Assembly (NCBI GenBank): GCA_022414725.1
Contig: CM039463.1
Coordinates: forward strand, 36,346,863-36,410,862
DNA length: 64,000 nt
Origin: Microglena sp. YARC
Taxonomy: Eukaryota > Chlorophyta > Chlorophyceae > Chlamydomonadales > Chlamydomonadaceae
Direction: 5' to 3'
Both the position numbers and the translations under genes were made by a program. Of this stretch, positions 1-11,390 are shown one piece after another (position 1 is the first letter of the stretch; each line of letters starts with the position of its first letter). Below the pieces are notes generated by a model. The model ran no database searches, was not told where the DNA came from, and saw nothing but the letters and a program-made list of their open reading frames with translations.

Positions 1-2257
1 CGTTGCTAATTTCATTGGCATAACATATCAACTCACAGGGGGGGGGAAATGGCTACCGGGAGTTAAGGTTGTCTAACTCTCAAAAAAAGAAATCACAACC
101 ATAAAGCGCGTCAACCAAGGAGCGCGGTGCCAATCTTAAGGAGTTATTAAATGCCAGTTGGTCTATTATATAACTGTACACGTGTATAATAATATATGTT
201 ATTCACCGGGTTTTCCCGGTCCACCTAGAGTGACTTAGAGTGCACAGGTCTCCCGCCCTGTAGCACTGTACTGCCTGTGCCGCTGCCAGCTATGGCACGG
301 ACTCTGTGGCCAGTACCCTCTGGTACCGCGCCATCTCAGTACTTCCTCCTAGCGCATTGATTGAATGCTTTATCTACTGTAACGATCTCATCCTCTACGA
401 CTTCCCTTCGTCACTGTGCACTTCATCACTGCACATAACTCCGGAAAACAAAAATATAAGTACGTAACTGTATTGCAATATTGTCAATTTTCACATTGAA
501 CTAGGCTTGCACCATCAATCCGTCAAGACCACGTAAAAGCACAGCTTGTGGAATGGAAGGCTAGGTGGCGCTCTGATATGTGTGCCATAAATAAAACTTT
601 ACGCATAATTGATAACAAATGGTGCATGTAAAAGGTTGGTGATTTTATTGCATACGTGCCAGGATGCGTGCTGCACTTCTGGAAGTACAGAATACCGTAT
701 TCGTTTTTATACGACGTATGCAAGGTCGATTCGAGAAGAAGAAAACGGCGTACTTGTGTGTATAAACGTATTTGATACGTTTATATGTCGGCCCAACCCT
801 ACATATATGCATAGCTGCATGGGTAGTGTAGGGGCACTACCACTGATGCATGGGTAGGGTGGGGGCACTTGTTTTAAGGACTTGAGTCGTTACACAGTGA
901 AGACTGAAGGAGCAGATAGCTTATCATCGCAACTCGTGCGGCTATATAGAAAAGGAAGTCTCCAGGAAGATTCTGAAGACACGTGCAGGCCATAGCTAGC
1001 CTATGGCCTGGCGGCAGGCAACCCGGGTCCTGGAGCACCAGGACCACGCGTGCACGGGTCCCACTTGATGGCCTATTACTCTGTATGCCAACTCAGTGTC
1101 CGACGCAACGGCCAATAACAAGTCACGATTATTTGTTTTTTCACAACTTTGTGAAGGCCCTAAGTATAAGGTTGTACTACCCCCCCCCCCCCCCCCCCCC
1201 CCCCACACACACACACCCTCACACCAGGGTTGTTCAGGAGTCAGGACGCTGCGTCCTCCGTCGCAGACGCAACGTCGAAGGGTCCTCTTGAAGTACCCTG
1301 TCCCTGTCCCTGACCCACACCCACACGCCCCACCCGACACCCCCCCATAGTCCCACACACAACCATCCACCAACACAATATTATCTTCCTCCAACCTGTC
1401 CATTGGCTTCAACCTGAGGGGTAGCGCCCCGCAGGCCTCTTCTCTTGCCCACTTCTACTCCCCAATTAGCTTCCAATGTAGCCATATGTATGGCGGGTTG
1501 CCTTCGAGGGCAACTGGGTGGGCCCGGGTGGGCCCCAGGGCAGGGGCTGGGGGCAGGGGCGGGCTGAAAGTACGGCACGGTCGGCACGGTACCCGACGCG
1601 TCGGCCGACGGTGCAAGACTAGGAACTTTGGGCTGGTACATGACCTTCAATTATTCAACCGCTGCAGCCGCAGCCCGCCATTTTATCAACAACCTTTCAC
1701 GCGCGATGGAGCAAGGCTGCAAGGGCTAACATTTGCAACAGCCAGAAAAAAAACTGTAGGAGTATCGGAGGAGCTCATTGTCCAGATCTGACTCGTATCG
1801 GAGGAGCTCACTGCCCAGATCTGAGCGCGTGGCTGCAAATCCAACAAATCCAATGACTCGGTGCTGACGAGTGCGAGTGACAGGTGTACTGATATAATAT
1901 CTCCTTTGAGATACCCTGATATACCCTGTCCCTGTCCCTGTCAAGATACCCTGTCAAACCCTTTCAAGCTTTCGCTGCCAGCGCGGCAGAAGCGCGACAA
2001 CTCCGAGCTTTCTCGTCCACCAATTGAATGGTCTCGGCGTTCTGACTCGTTCTGACTGGGCTCGAGTCGGCTCGAGTTCTGGGTTTCTCGAGACCACGGC
2101 GAACGGGAATATCCTAGATATGTTGACTGATATTTTTTGTAGGTGCATAATACTCTCTCTTCAAGATATTCCGCACATCGAACTATTGTTCTATACCGCT
2201 AGGTACAGATTGAACTAGTATTCTAGTACTGAATTTATACTGTCAGGTATTCAAGCT
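1..2257. other. non-coding stretch, no gene recognised
   Basis: I see no convincing gene here. The open frames are short, overlap on both strands and resemble no protein I know. Visible structure is a poly-C run followed by a short (AC) run at about 1181-1218, GC-rich low-complexity sequence around 1500-1600, and a short motif of repeated CCTGTC units at about 1297-1312 and again at 1925-1960. Confidence 0.5.
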
Positions 2258-3122
2258 ATGTCCCCTATCAAGATAAAGTCTTCTCCTCCCACCAAGGTAA
2301 CGACTGCGCTATGGACTCAGGGCGTTATGCGCCACTGCAGGATCTGCTGCTAATTCAGCGCTATTGTCTGCTGCAGGTATTCCGAGGAGACAATGATGAA
2401 CTCGTCGACCAACTTATCGCCGCTTGCCGTGAACACAGGGCGAGCCCAGCAACACCTTTGCCTGGCTTCGGTCGCGCTTTGAAGCCTTATTTTGCTGATG
2501 AGGAGTGCGTCCCATTGCCCAGGTAAGCTCGCCCAGCCTTACAAAATCCGGATATTGAACGAGGGAGCTAGTACAGGTCTGTCACGCCTTATGATACAAT
2601 GTTCCTTGGACAAGTTATCCAGGGGAAAACCCTTGTGGAAACTATACAGAGTCCCACTGCTGTTTGTTCAGGGACGCTTGCTTGTGTTTACCACGGGATT
2701 AGCTGACTAGTCTAGCTTCTACCTGTGTCCCTTGAACGTGTTCCACCCTTTCTCAGTTCAGTTCCCGACCTGCTTGTACCCTGCCTGACACCACCTCCTT
2801 TATTTTCCGCAGTGGCAACAAGCAGCGCCCCTATTCGATGAGCCATTCCGATGATTCATGCTCCAAAAGGCTTCGAAACCGTGGCACTTCTCCAAAGAAA
2901 GTAACTTCTACCAAGCGCTTCTCCGCTCCTCCTTTCCCAGGGGCTTGCCACGAAAAGACTATGCCCTTCGCTGCCCCTGCCTGCCCAGGTATTTTTAGTT
3001 CTCCCAATCCAAGGGAGCTGCCTACTCCCTCGATGACTTTGTTCAAGCGCGCTACCAGCCCCTCCTCGGGCGCATCCATGACAGCCCACCAGCCCCAAAT
3101 GCTTCTGGTTGGGGCTGCCTAG
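2258..3122 (+). CDS. possible three-exon gene, function unknown
   Basis: Three open segments join in frame through canonical splice sites. Exon 1 is 2258-2296 (ATG; donor gtaacg, phase 0), exon 2 is 2377-2522 (acceptor ctgctgcag, donor gtaagc, phase 2) and exon 3 is 2813-3122 (acceptor ttttccgcag, stop TAG). The product would be about 164 residues. Exon 2 is mixed and acidic (VFRGDNDELVDQLIAACREH); exon 3 is basic and Ser/Pro-rich, with SKRLRNR and SPKKVTSTKR, so a nuclear protein is possible. I recognise no family. An alternative start at 2311 would keep exon 2 open without the first intron. The call rests on splice-site phase agreement only. Confidence 0.42.
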
Positions 3123-4249
3123 TCATCCGAACCGTTTCTCTGAACCGACCAATGCTGCAGCCCTGTATACAAAGAATTGCTCTGCCATCAAAGAATCACA
3201 CTGCTTAGGTAGAATTGCCTTGGTTGAAAAGATACCATCGTTGAAAATGATAGCTGGTTATTCAGCATTATCTTGAGAGAATAGCTCTCCCAGCTGATAA
3301 ACTAGCCTAAGATACAATGAATGACTGTACTCAATGAGCACAGTTACTTGAGTGGCAAGGCCCTATCTTCTTCCCTGTGCATTTCAGGTTTAGGGACATG
3401 CGGGTTAGGCACTGAGAGCATTACTGGGAGTCCTCCTCAAGTATGATTGGGCTGAATTGATAACAAGGTCCATTAGCCGAAAGGCTGCCCGCCCTCTCCT
3501 CTTTGGGTGGATTAAACACAAATTGTACAATCACTGTTGCATCAAACTCCTCTTAACAGAATGCAACATGTTCGCAAACATTTAGACAGAGGAGCAGCAT
3601 ATCTAGGTTCCAACTGGATAGGGCGAAAGAGTCCGAACTCTTTCAGAGAACCCGCTGTTCCCACAAAAGTCAGGGGAAAGCTGACTACCCTTCAAGAAAA
3701 TAAACACATATGCAGGATTGGTGAGATCATGTTTCTGCTGTGAGGCAGTTGGCATTTTTTGAGTCCAAGACATGATCCACAAGGCTGTACATCTCCCTAT
3801 AATCAGTATTTTCATAAAGGAATCGCAATTCTAGGTTGCATATTGCTTCTGTTTGTTTGAACTGACGCGATTACACGGAGGCACTGCCTTTCCGTGAAAT
3901 CTCAAACTTTTGAATGGGATGTTCTTTGAACTATCCGATTGTATTCTTTCCTAATGCATTGAACGCTGAAGAAAATTGAATTATTTCATGTTCAGAAACG
4001 TTCCTCGTACAATGTGATGGCGTGACCTCTCTTATAATCACAGTCATACACTGGTATGTGATATGTCTCTATAGCTATTTCATTAAATCACCGCTTTGGC
4101 AGTAGTCCTGACAGAGGAGGATGTATGGAAGTAGGACATGGTCTACATACAGATGTACGCAGGTCACCTGTTACAGTACACATGGTGCTTCCATATGATG
4201 GGACGAGCTTGGGTGGCAGCCTCTGTACTCCACCAAGCTGCGTTGACTG
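3123..4249. other. non-coding stretch
   Basis: AT-balanced sequence with no supported gene or RNA. The only frames are under 75 codons and match nothing I recognise. Confidence 0.4.
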
Positions 4250-5175
4250 ATTAAGATGGGCTCTGCATCATGGGAGCACTGTTCAGCAGGGCTATATAAA
4301 TCTGGTCATGAAGGATTGTGTATACTGGGTCTCGAGAGTATTTATTGTCTTATTGATCATGATGGGATGTGCTTTGGTGTTGGTCTCTGTACCCACTGAG
4401 CTGCCCTGACTGATCAAGGGGGGCCCTTTGTTTTGGAGACATTGTACAGCAGGGCTTAATATAACTCGTCCTGAATCATTGTGTACAGTAGGTCTATACA
4501 GACTCCTCTTGGGACCCTGTAGGTAAGTAATAGGCAGCAGTCTTCACTGATCATGAGGGGATGTGCTTTGGTGTTGGTCTCTGTACCCACCGAGCTGCCC
4601 TGACTGATCAAGGGGGGCTCTTTGTTTTGGAAACATTGTATAGCAGGGCTAAATATAACTCGTCCTGAATCATTGTGTACAGTAGGTCTATACAGACTCC
4701 TCTTGGGACCCTGTAGGTAAGTAATAGGCAGCAGTCTTCACTGATCATGAGGGGATGTGCTTTGGTCTTGGTCTTTGTACCCATCATGCTGCCCTGACTG
4801 ATCAAGATGGGCTCTTTGTTTTGGAAGCTTTGTATGGCTAGGCTAAATATAACTCGTCCTGAATCACTGTGTACCCTCTCACTAGGTCTATACAGACTCC
4901 TCTTGGTACCCTGTCTATACTCAGGTAGCGGTCTTCATTGATCATGATGGTATGTTCTGCGTTAGTGCCCTCTGTACCTGCCGTGCTGCCTTGACTGATC
5001 AAGATGGGCTCTGCACCATGGGAACACTGTATAGCAGGGCTAAATATGTATCCTGAATCATTGTGTACGCTAAGCCTCCAGAGGTACCTTTTCAGACCTA
5101 GGCAGCAGTTCTGATTGTTGATCATGATGGGATGTGCCTTATTGGTACCTTTCGTACCCATCGAGATTCTTTGAC
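4250..5175. repeat. tandem satellite, unit about 180-198 bp, about five copies
   Basis: A landmark containing TGATCATGA and then TATGTTCTG or GATGTGCTTTGG recurs at about 4352, 4547, 4739, 4937 and 5118, giving units of about 195, 192, 198 and 181 bp. Each unit also carries CTGACTGATCAAG, TAGCAGGGCT and, mostly, CCTGAATCATTGTGTAC. The central two units are nearly identical; the outer ones have diverged. No coding capacity is apparent. Confidence 0.85.
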
Positions 5176-5455
5176 TGATCTGATTCTTTAACATCTGGTA
5201 TGTGTCTCCGTTCATACTAGATGTCAAGTCATAGATCACACGTGTTCAGCACTACATGGGGGTATTCATCATCTTGCCACGGGGAGTATTTTGTTAGGGT
5301 GTCCTGAGACGGCCCCCCTCCTATTCCTGTATTTTCTTGATTGCCTGTTTATAGTGTTTGAAACTACCATCAGTGTATAGCGATCCTTCTATCGCTTGAA
5401 TAATGGAGAAGAAAGATTTAACGTGGGTGTGTGGGTGTATGTGTGCCATGGATTT

Positions 5456-5601
5456 AATTGATTACATGGTCACTCTTGAGTACAGAATGCAATCAGATGT
5501 AGACAGGTTAATTATGGGGCACAAGGGAAGATTACATGGTTACTCTTGAGTACAGAATGCAGTCAGATGTAGACAGGTTAATTGTGGGGCAGAGGGGAAA
5601 T
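5456..5601. repeat. direct duplication of about 70 bp
   Basis: The segment starting ATTACATGGTCACTCTTGAG occurs twice in tandem (about 5460 and 5531), with only a few mismatches. It lies in gene-free sequence. Confidence 0.8.
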
Positions 5602-5989
5602 GTGGTGTCCGATTAGGGGAAGTATCCGAGTAGTATGGGGGAACACAAGGCATGCCTAGGTCTACTATGTGTGCCTTGCGAGCATGTGGGTGCAGGTTTG
5701 CCTTATCTTCATGTCATGCCATATATGTAGTACTATTTGCCTCTACGAGGAATCTTGTTAGCCAAACATGATTCATTTGTTGTGTACTGGCTGGGTGTTG
5801 GTACATGTCACGCCCCGAACACACACTTCATGGACTCATCCAAGAAGTTTATACATGGCATGCCTTATGGCGAGGTGTGAGGTTGAGTGGGCCAGCCTGT
5901 TTGCCACCATCCCATTGGGGCTCTTCCAACTATCTAATATAAGAAGGCGCCGTGCGTGAGCCAAAATTGTTGTCAATACAGGGGCCTTA

Positions 5990-6235
5990 ATGGTACTTGA
6001 AGGTACTCGCGAATCTTAGGCAGCTTTTACTTATTCAAGTACCGGCCCCCTCAAGGGGGCGGTACTCGCAAGTGGGCCCCGTAGGGGTCCCACTTGGTAG
6101 CTGCCTAAGACTTTAAGTGGGACCCCTCCCTACCCTAGGGGCCCTAAGGGAAGGGGCCCACTTACTTGCCAAGTATGAATGAGGCAGCTACCAAGTGGGA
6201 CCCCTCCCGAAGGGGCCCACTTACTTAACAATAAC
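5990..6235. repeat. fold-back block of nested inverted repeats
   Basis: Several overlapping palindromes share the arms AAGTGGGCCCC / GGGGTCCCACTT and AAGTGGGACCCCTCC / GAAGGGGCCCACTT, with a further perfect hairpin GCCCCCTCAAGGGGGC near 6045. The motif TAGGCAGC / GCTGCCTA also recurs inverted. The block could be a fold-back transposon remnant or a strong RNA or cruciform structure. No ORF is present. Confidence 0.7.
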
Positions 6236-9200
6236 TTTAATCATTGACAGATAGGCATTACATGTGTTGGATGATTGTTGAATATGGTTGGTTACACTGA
6301 GACTTCTCACTCGCTAAATTTGGGCGAAATCTTCAATAGGATAGACCTTTCAAACGCTAAGTTTAGGAGAAGTCGTCAATAAGGCTGTCGAGCAAAGCAC
6401 TAAAATGCCCAATGGATGACACTAGTTGTTGTAGTTTGTAAGGTTTGCGGGAGTTCCATTATTGATGTCTGGTGTGTATGCTCAGAATCTATGCATATTC
6501 AAATGATGCTCCATGTGGTTGTGTTGTTGGTGTGATGAAGGGTTCCTAGGGTCGATTTGTGCCGAGTGGCCCACTTCCTTGCCCTTCTTGATTTAAATCC
6601 CTCCAGGGTTGGTTGATGCATGTGAGAAGTGTGGCCTTGGTGCCCCAAAACCTTGTTCGCCGCTAATAATGCATGATGGAATGTTTGATTGTTGATGACG
6701 ACCCGAGCTCTGGTTGCTTTTTCAAGTTTTTGCACCAGAGATTCAGAATAAGATATTAGAAAGTGTGGATAATCGTGGATTTGAGAGTATGCAAACTAGA
6801 CTTCTGCTAACTGAATTGTCAACTTAGGTCTGAGCTCCTAGGTATGAAAGATTGAAGTTGCGCACCGGTATTTTTGATATCAACTGTAATAGAGATCTCC
6901 ACACTTTCCCTCGCTTGCTCCCTCCACTTATTGATGCTCCTTCCGGTTACTGGACTAGATCTTGGCTCGTGGCTGTATACACCTTTTGAACTTGGTAACA
7001 TACGGCTTCAGCCAGTAATTTGGCTACTCGCCGTCTACGGCAGTAAAATAAAGGGTGGGTCAGGGGGTTGAATTCCAATTTTTGAAATATTTGTGTTGCC
7101 GTAGACCAAACCTCTAAAAATCGGGCAATAACGAGGGGGGGGGGCAAGAAAAAAGCTGCCGTACGGCATCTTCCCTTTGGTTAGAGCTTATCCTCAAACT
7201 AAAAAAAGTTTTTTTTAGCCAAAAATAAAGTTTTACTAAAGTTAGAGGGGTCCAAAGTTTTTTTCACCTAAAGCGGCCCAAATCTTAACTTCGCGATAAA
7301 TCACGTCTGAGCAACCTTCCGAAAGATATAAGAGCATAACTGGAATGGGCGCGAAAAGATTTCTCGGATGACCCCATTTGGGGGGGGGGGGGGGGGTAGT
7401 TGTAAAAAACTTTTTCAAAACTTTATTTCTCCCTCCTTATGTATGAAACTTCCACAATTCCAACTCCCATCTGAATCGGACACCATATTGAACATGCGGT
7501 CAAAAATCTGTCTTTCTGCCCCCCCCTGGGTAAGGCAAACAAGGGCGTGACCGCCCTTGTGTTGGATTGGACCAATTGGATCAAGGGATCCGCTGGTGGC
7601 TGGGGAAGGGGATGGGTAGCCTCGCTGTAACCATGGAGGGGCGGTAACTAGGGTTGTTTTGTGTGCGATGTGCGGTGTGTGTAACCTTGTTGCTGCCCTC
7701 GTTAACTTTGTTGCTGCCCTCGTGGCTGTTCTCGGCTGTTCTTGCGGAATGTGTGTCTCGTATACCGCGCTTTGGTACACAGTTGCGCGTTACCTCATAA
7801 ACTGGGGCTGTACACCCTCCGGCTGTGACTAGGCAGTCTCCTTCGGGATGACTGGACTGTCGAATCCCAACGTCAAGTGGTTCGGGGCGCAGTTTGACTT
7901 AAATCTACCTGGAAGATGAGGTGACGTGACTGAAAATACAACTTGTCTGAAATTTGCTTCGAGTCGGAGAATATGTGACTGTTTTTGCGAGTTTATTGAG
8001 CTGCCTGCCGTTTGCAAACGTCAGTTGGTGCGGTCCAAATGCACTTTGTAGGGCGAACCCTTAGGTTCCCTAGCGCACCCGTTTGGCGCCTCCGTTTGGC
8101 GCAGAGAGTCTCTGGTTTTGCTCGTCCGGCAGTACGCCTGATGTACCTAAGTCGTTACCCATGGAGGGGCGGTAAAAACAGTTAATATATTTTACTTTTC
8201 TTCGAGCCAAAATTTTCAGCTCGACTGCAAAACAACCTTAGCCAAGATGCAAAACATGTTTGAAAAAGACAAACCAACCCGTTCTGGGTTTCAGATCGTA
8301 CAATTTCACCCAATATGTGCCGAACATTGAATAATGGCACACATCTCATGTTTCAGAGCTCTACCTTCAAATAGAAACGCAAATCCTTCAAGATATTATT
8401 AGTTTTGACTCTCTTCGCAAAGGCTACCAAGGTGGATTGGGAGTTGATGTTGAGACGGTCACATAATATGGCAATTTTGATCTCAGAAAGTCCCAATCTA
8501 GGGCACTTCTGCCCATTGATAGTGATTAGGAATTGGGAATCTCTTGTCGGAATCAGGGTCAGAATCGCGTTTCCCCCAATTAGGTAGCAACATATAACGG
8601 TTTGATAAATATCTGTTTCAGTTATCAATTTGATAATTTAATAATGTACCGGTAATTAAATGCTCAGTTCTGGATTTTCTGGATTTCCCGAGTATCAGAA
8701 ATCGGCAAATCGGCAAAACGACCGAAAGCCATTGGGTATCAACATATTATAAATCCTACTGGATTAAATTCAATGCGATAGGCGGAACGATTTGATGGCA
8801 ACTGGTGGCTTCCTTGAATTTATCTGCCGACTGCAGAGCTCGCGACAGCTACTTTTGTACCGTTGTGGACTCTCGTATCGGTACTTTCGGGGAGCTTTCC
8901 CCACAAACCACGGGAGGATGCGAGACTTAGATTTAAGCTCCGGAAATTGCATCGCGTTTGCGTTTGGTTTTCACGGAGACATAAGAAAAGGCCATCTTGG
9001 GGCCCTGGACCCCCCGGCCCTAGCGCCTGGCGCTGGCCTTCTGCGCCCGCGCCTGGCCAAGTGCGAATGCATGCTGTGTGATGATCTTATATTTTACGCG
9101 ACCTTCTCTTCTCAGCTGCGAAACTCTTTCAAGACTCTTTATCTCCCGACATGCATTACCTTCGTGCGCCTGTGCCAAGTGCGAATGAGCATGCTGTGGG

Positions 9201-9504
9201 GCTCAACTCTCGAGGAACTGTCAATGTCTCATACCTCCTTCTCTCAATGTGGAGTCTGTGGTAATTGGACCCACCCAACGAGTAATGGTGACGAGGTGTA
9301 CTGCTCGTTTCTACTACTGCTACTCGATAGTAGTGCCTAAAAGTGCAGCGAATGTAGACTAACTTGAGTTGAAACGGAAGGTTCAGCATTGACGCCAAAT
9401 TCCTCATTCTCTTTCCTGTGTCATTCTGCTTTAATACTGGAAGATATCTGCATTTCGTTCCTTACGTTCTAAGTCTTTCAGCGGGCTTTCAAGGCCCCGA
9501 GACG
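6236..9504. other. non-coding stretch upstream of the CUE-type gene
   Basis: I find no supported gene. A 60-70 bp dispersed repeat (see 18960-21100) has a copy at about 6985-7050. A poly-G tract lies at 7380-7396, and GGAGGGGCGGTAA occurs twice (7635, 8165). A 182-codon open frame at 8792-9340 (+) resembles nothing I know and includes a short internal duplication (GCCAAGTGCGAATG at 9056 and 9174), so I did not call it. The last few hundred bases should contain the promoter and 5' UTR of the gene starting at 9505. Confidence 0.4.
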
Positions 9505-11359
9505 ATGTCCGTTGCGACAGTCGCACCCTTTCAGCGCAAGAGACAGTGCGAGGAGGATTCGTGGGAAGCATCTGGTATCAACGGGAACTGGGATTTAAAG
9601 GCGGGAGGAGCTGCGAAGCGAGCTCGGCACGTAGGCAGCAGTCTAGGGGCAGCACGCCGCTGGCCTCTCGACCTAAGCTCCCAGCTCGCTACTCTCGCGT
9701 CTCTCTATCCGGGAATGGACAACGAGGTAAGTCGCAACTCAGCCCACTCTGCCTCGGGCTTGGCTAAGAGAGAAAGCAAAATAGATAGAAGCAGATGAAA
9801 GCATAGAAGTGGCAAACCCTCTGGATATATATAGCATCCAGAAGCTGCTTGAGACAGAATAAGGGACAGTTTGAAACATGCTGAATGAAGATGGACTACA
9901 TCTCTTTGAGTAGGGTTCAAGGGGGCTCACGCCTTGTCCGTTGCTTATCTTATCCATATACCTGCAGCAGCTTGTAGGCAGCCCTCCCGACTGGCTAGGG
10001 CCTACAGCAATATACTGCATCTGGAAGCAGACATAATCAGCTTTCCAGCACTCTTGGAATCTTCGGGCTTAGCCCAGTGGCTGGCTCAGGGAGCTGCGTA
10101 GAAGCTGCTGCTCGTTTCCAAACAGAAAAGCTGTGGTCTACGGTCAAACATGGCCTCATTGCTTGCTATGTAGCCAGCTCTACATTCTTGGAAGCGTACG
10201 ATACGATACAGCCGAATCTGTCCACATCAAACCTTGCGCAGACCCCAGCTAAGATTCCATGGGCCAGCCAGACAGCTGGATAGCCTGTATGTTAGAGGCT
10301 CTACTTTCTTCGAAGTACTGCCCTTTATTTATTTCTTCCTCTTCCTCTTCCTTTGCCCCTGCCCCCTTACCCTTACCTTTTTAGATTAGCTAATCTTTAA
10401 GCTTTGGGGTCCCGTCCTTTTTTTTACGGGGGGCAGTAAGTGGGGACCCCCCTTTTTTTCCTTTCTGCAAGTCAACTGAACTCAACAACTCGCAAAACAA
10501 GGACTCCGAAGCAACAACTCGCAAGTCAACTACACTCAACGACTCGCAACTCATCTCATCACAACTCAGCAACTCGCAACACAGCAAATCAACAACCGGG
10601 TTCTCAACAACTCGCAACTCGCGACTCAACAGCAAGTCAACAGCAAGCAACTCAACTCGCAACTCGCAACAAGTACCTGCAGCAAGTATGCGTGCAGTCA
10701 AAATTCTAACTGCAGGCGATAGGATTTCGGCATCTAGGATTTCAACACCTAGGATTCCATACCTTCTGTCATTAACCCCCGTCACACTTATCACTCTGCC
10801 CATTCTGAACAATGAGCGATAAAAAAAACCCAGACAAAACATGGAGATTAACTTTTTTGTGTCGCTGGCCAAGACATCATCAAATGGCGGAGCGCAAAGA
10901 CTGCGCTCAGAGCAGACGCAAGATGGAAGTACCCTAGCATGCGCCATTCGGCTCCCCCAGTCCCTGGACCCCCCCCCCCCTCCCCCCTTCACCCCCCAGA
11001 AGCTAATCTCCTCGGCACTCCGTGCCGGCTGTCTTCTTTTCTTCCTCTTCCTTTGCCCTCTCCCCCTTACCTTTGCCCCTTACCCTCCCCCTCCTTCCTC
11101 CCTCCTCTTTTCCGGGTGTAAGACCTTGTCCTTGCCTATGTTCTTTCTTTCAAACAGCTGCGTCTCAGCAGCTATCTTGTCCATTGTCCTGTGGGAGCTG
11201 TAAAACAAAATATGAATTATTAAGGCCCTCCTTGCCCCCCCCCCCCCCCCCTCCATGTCGACCTGTCAACTCAGTTTTCCATCATCATGCAAAATGCGGT
11301 TTGCCATTACAGTCATCTCAAACCCTTACCCCTTCCCCCCCCCTTCCCCCCCCTCCCCC

Positions 11360-11390
<31 letters not shown>

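Noticed and set aside
8792..9340. 182-codon plus-strand frame upstream of the CUE-type gene
   Set aside because: No recognisable motif, an internal duplication, and no splice or codon evidence; could be 5' UTR or chance.
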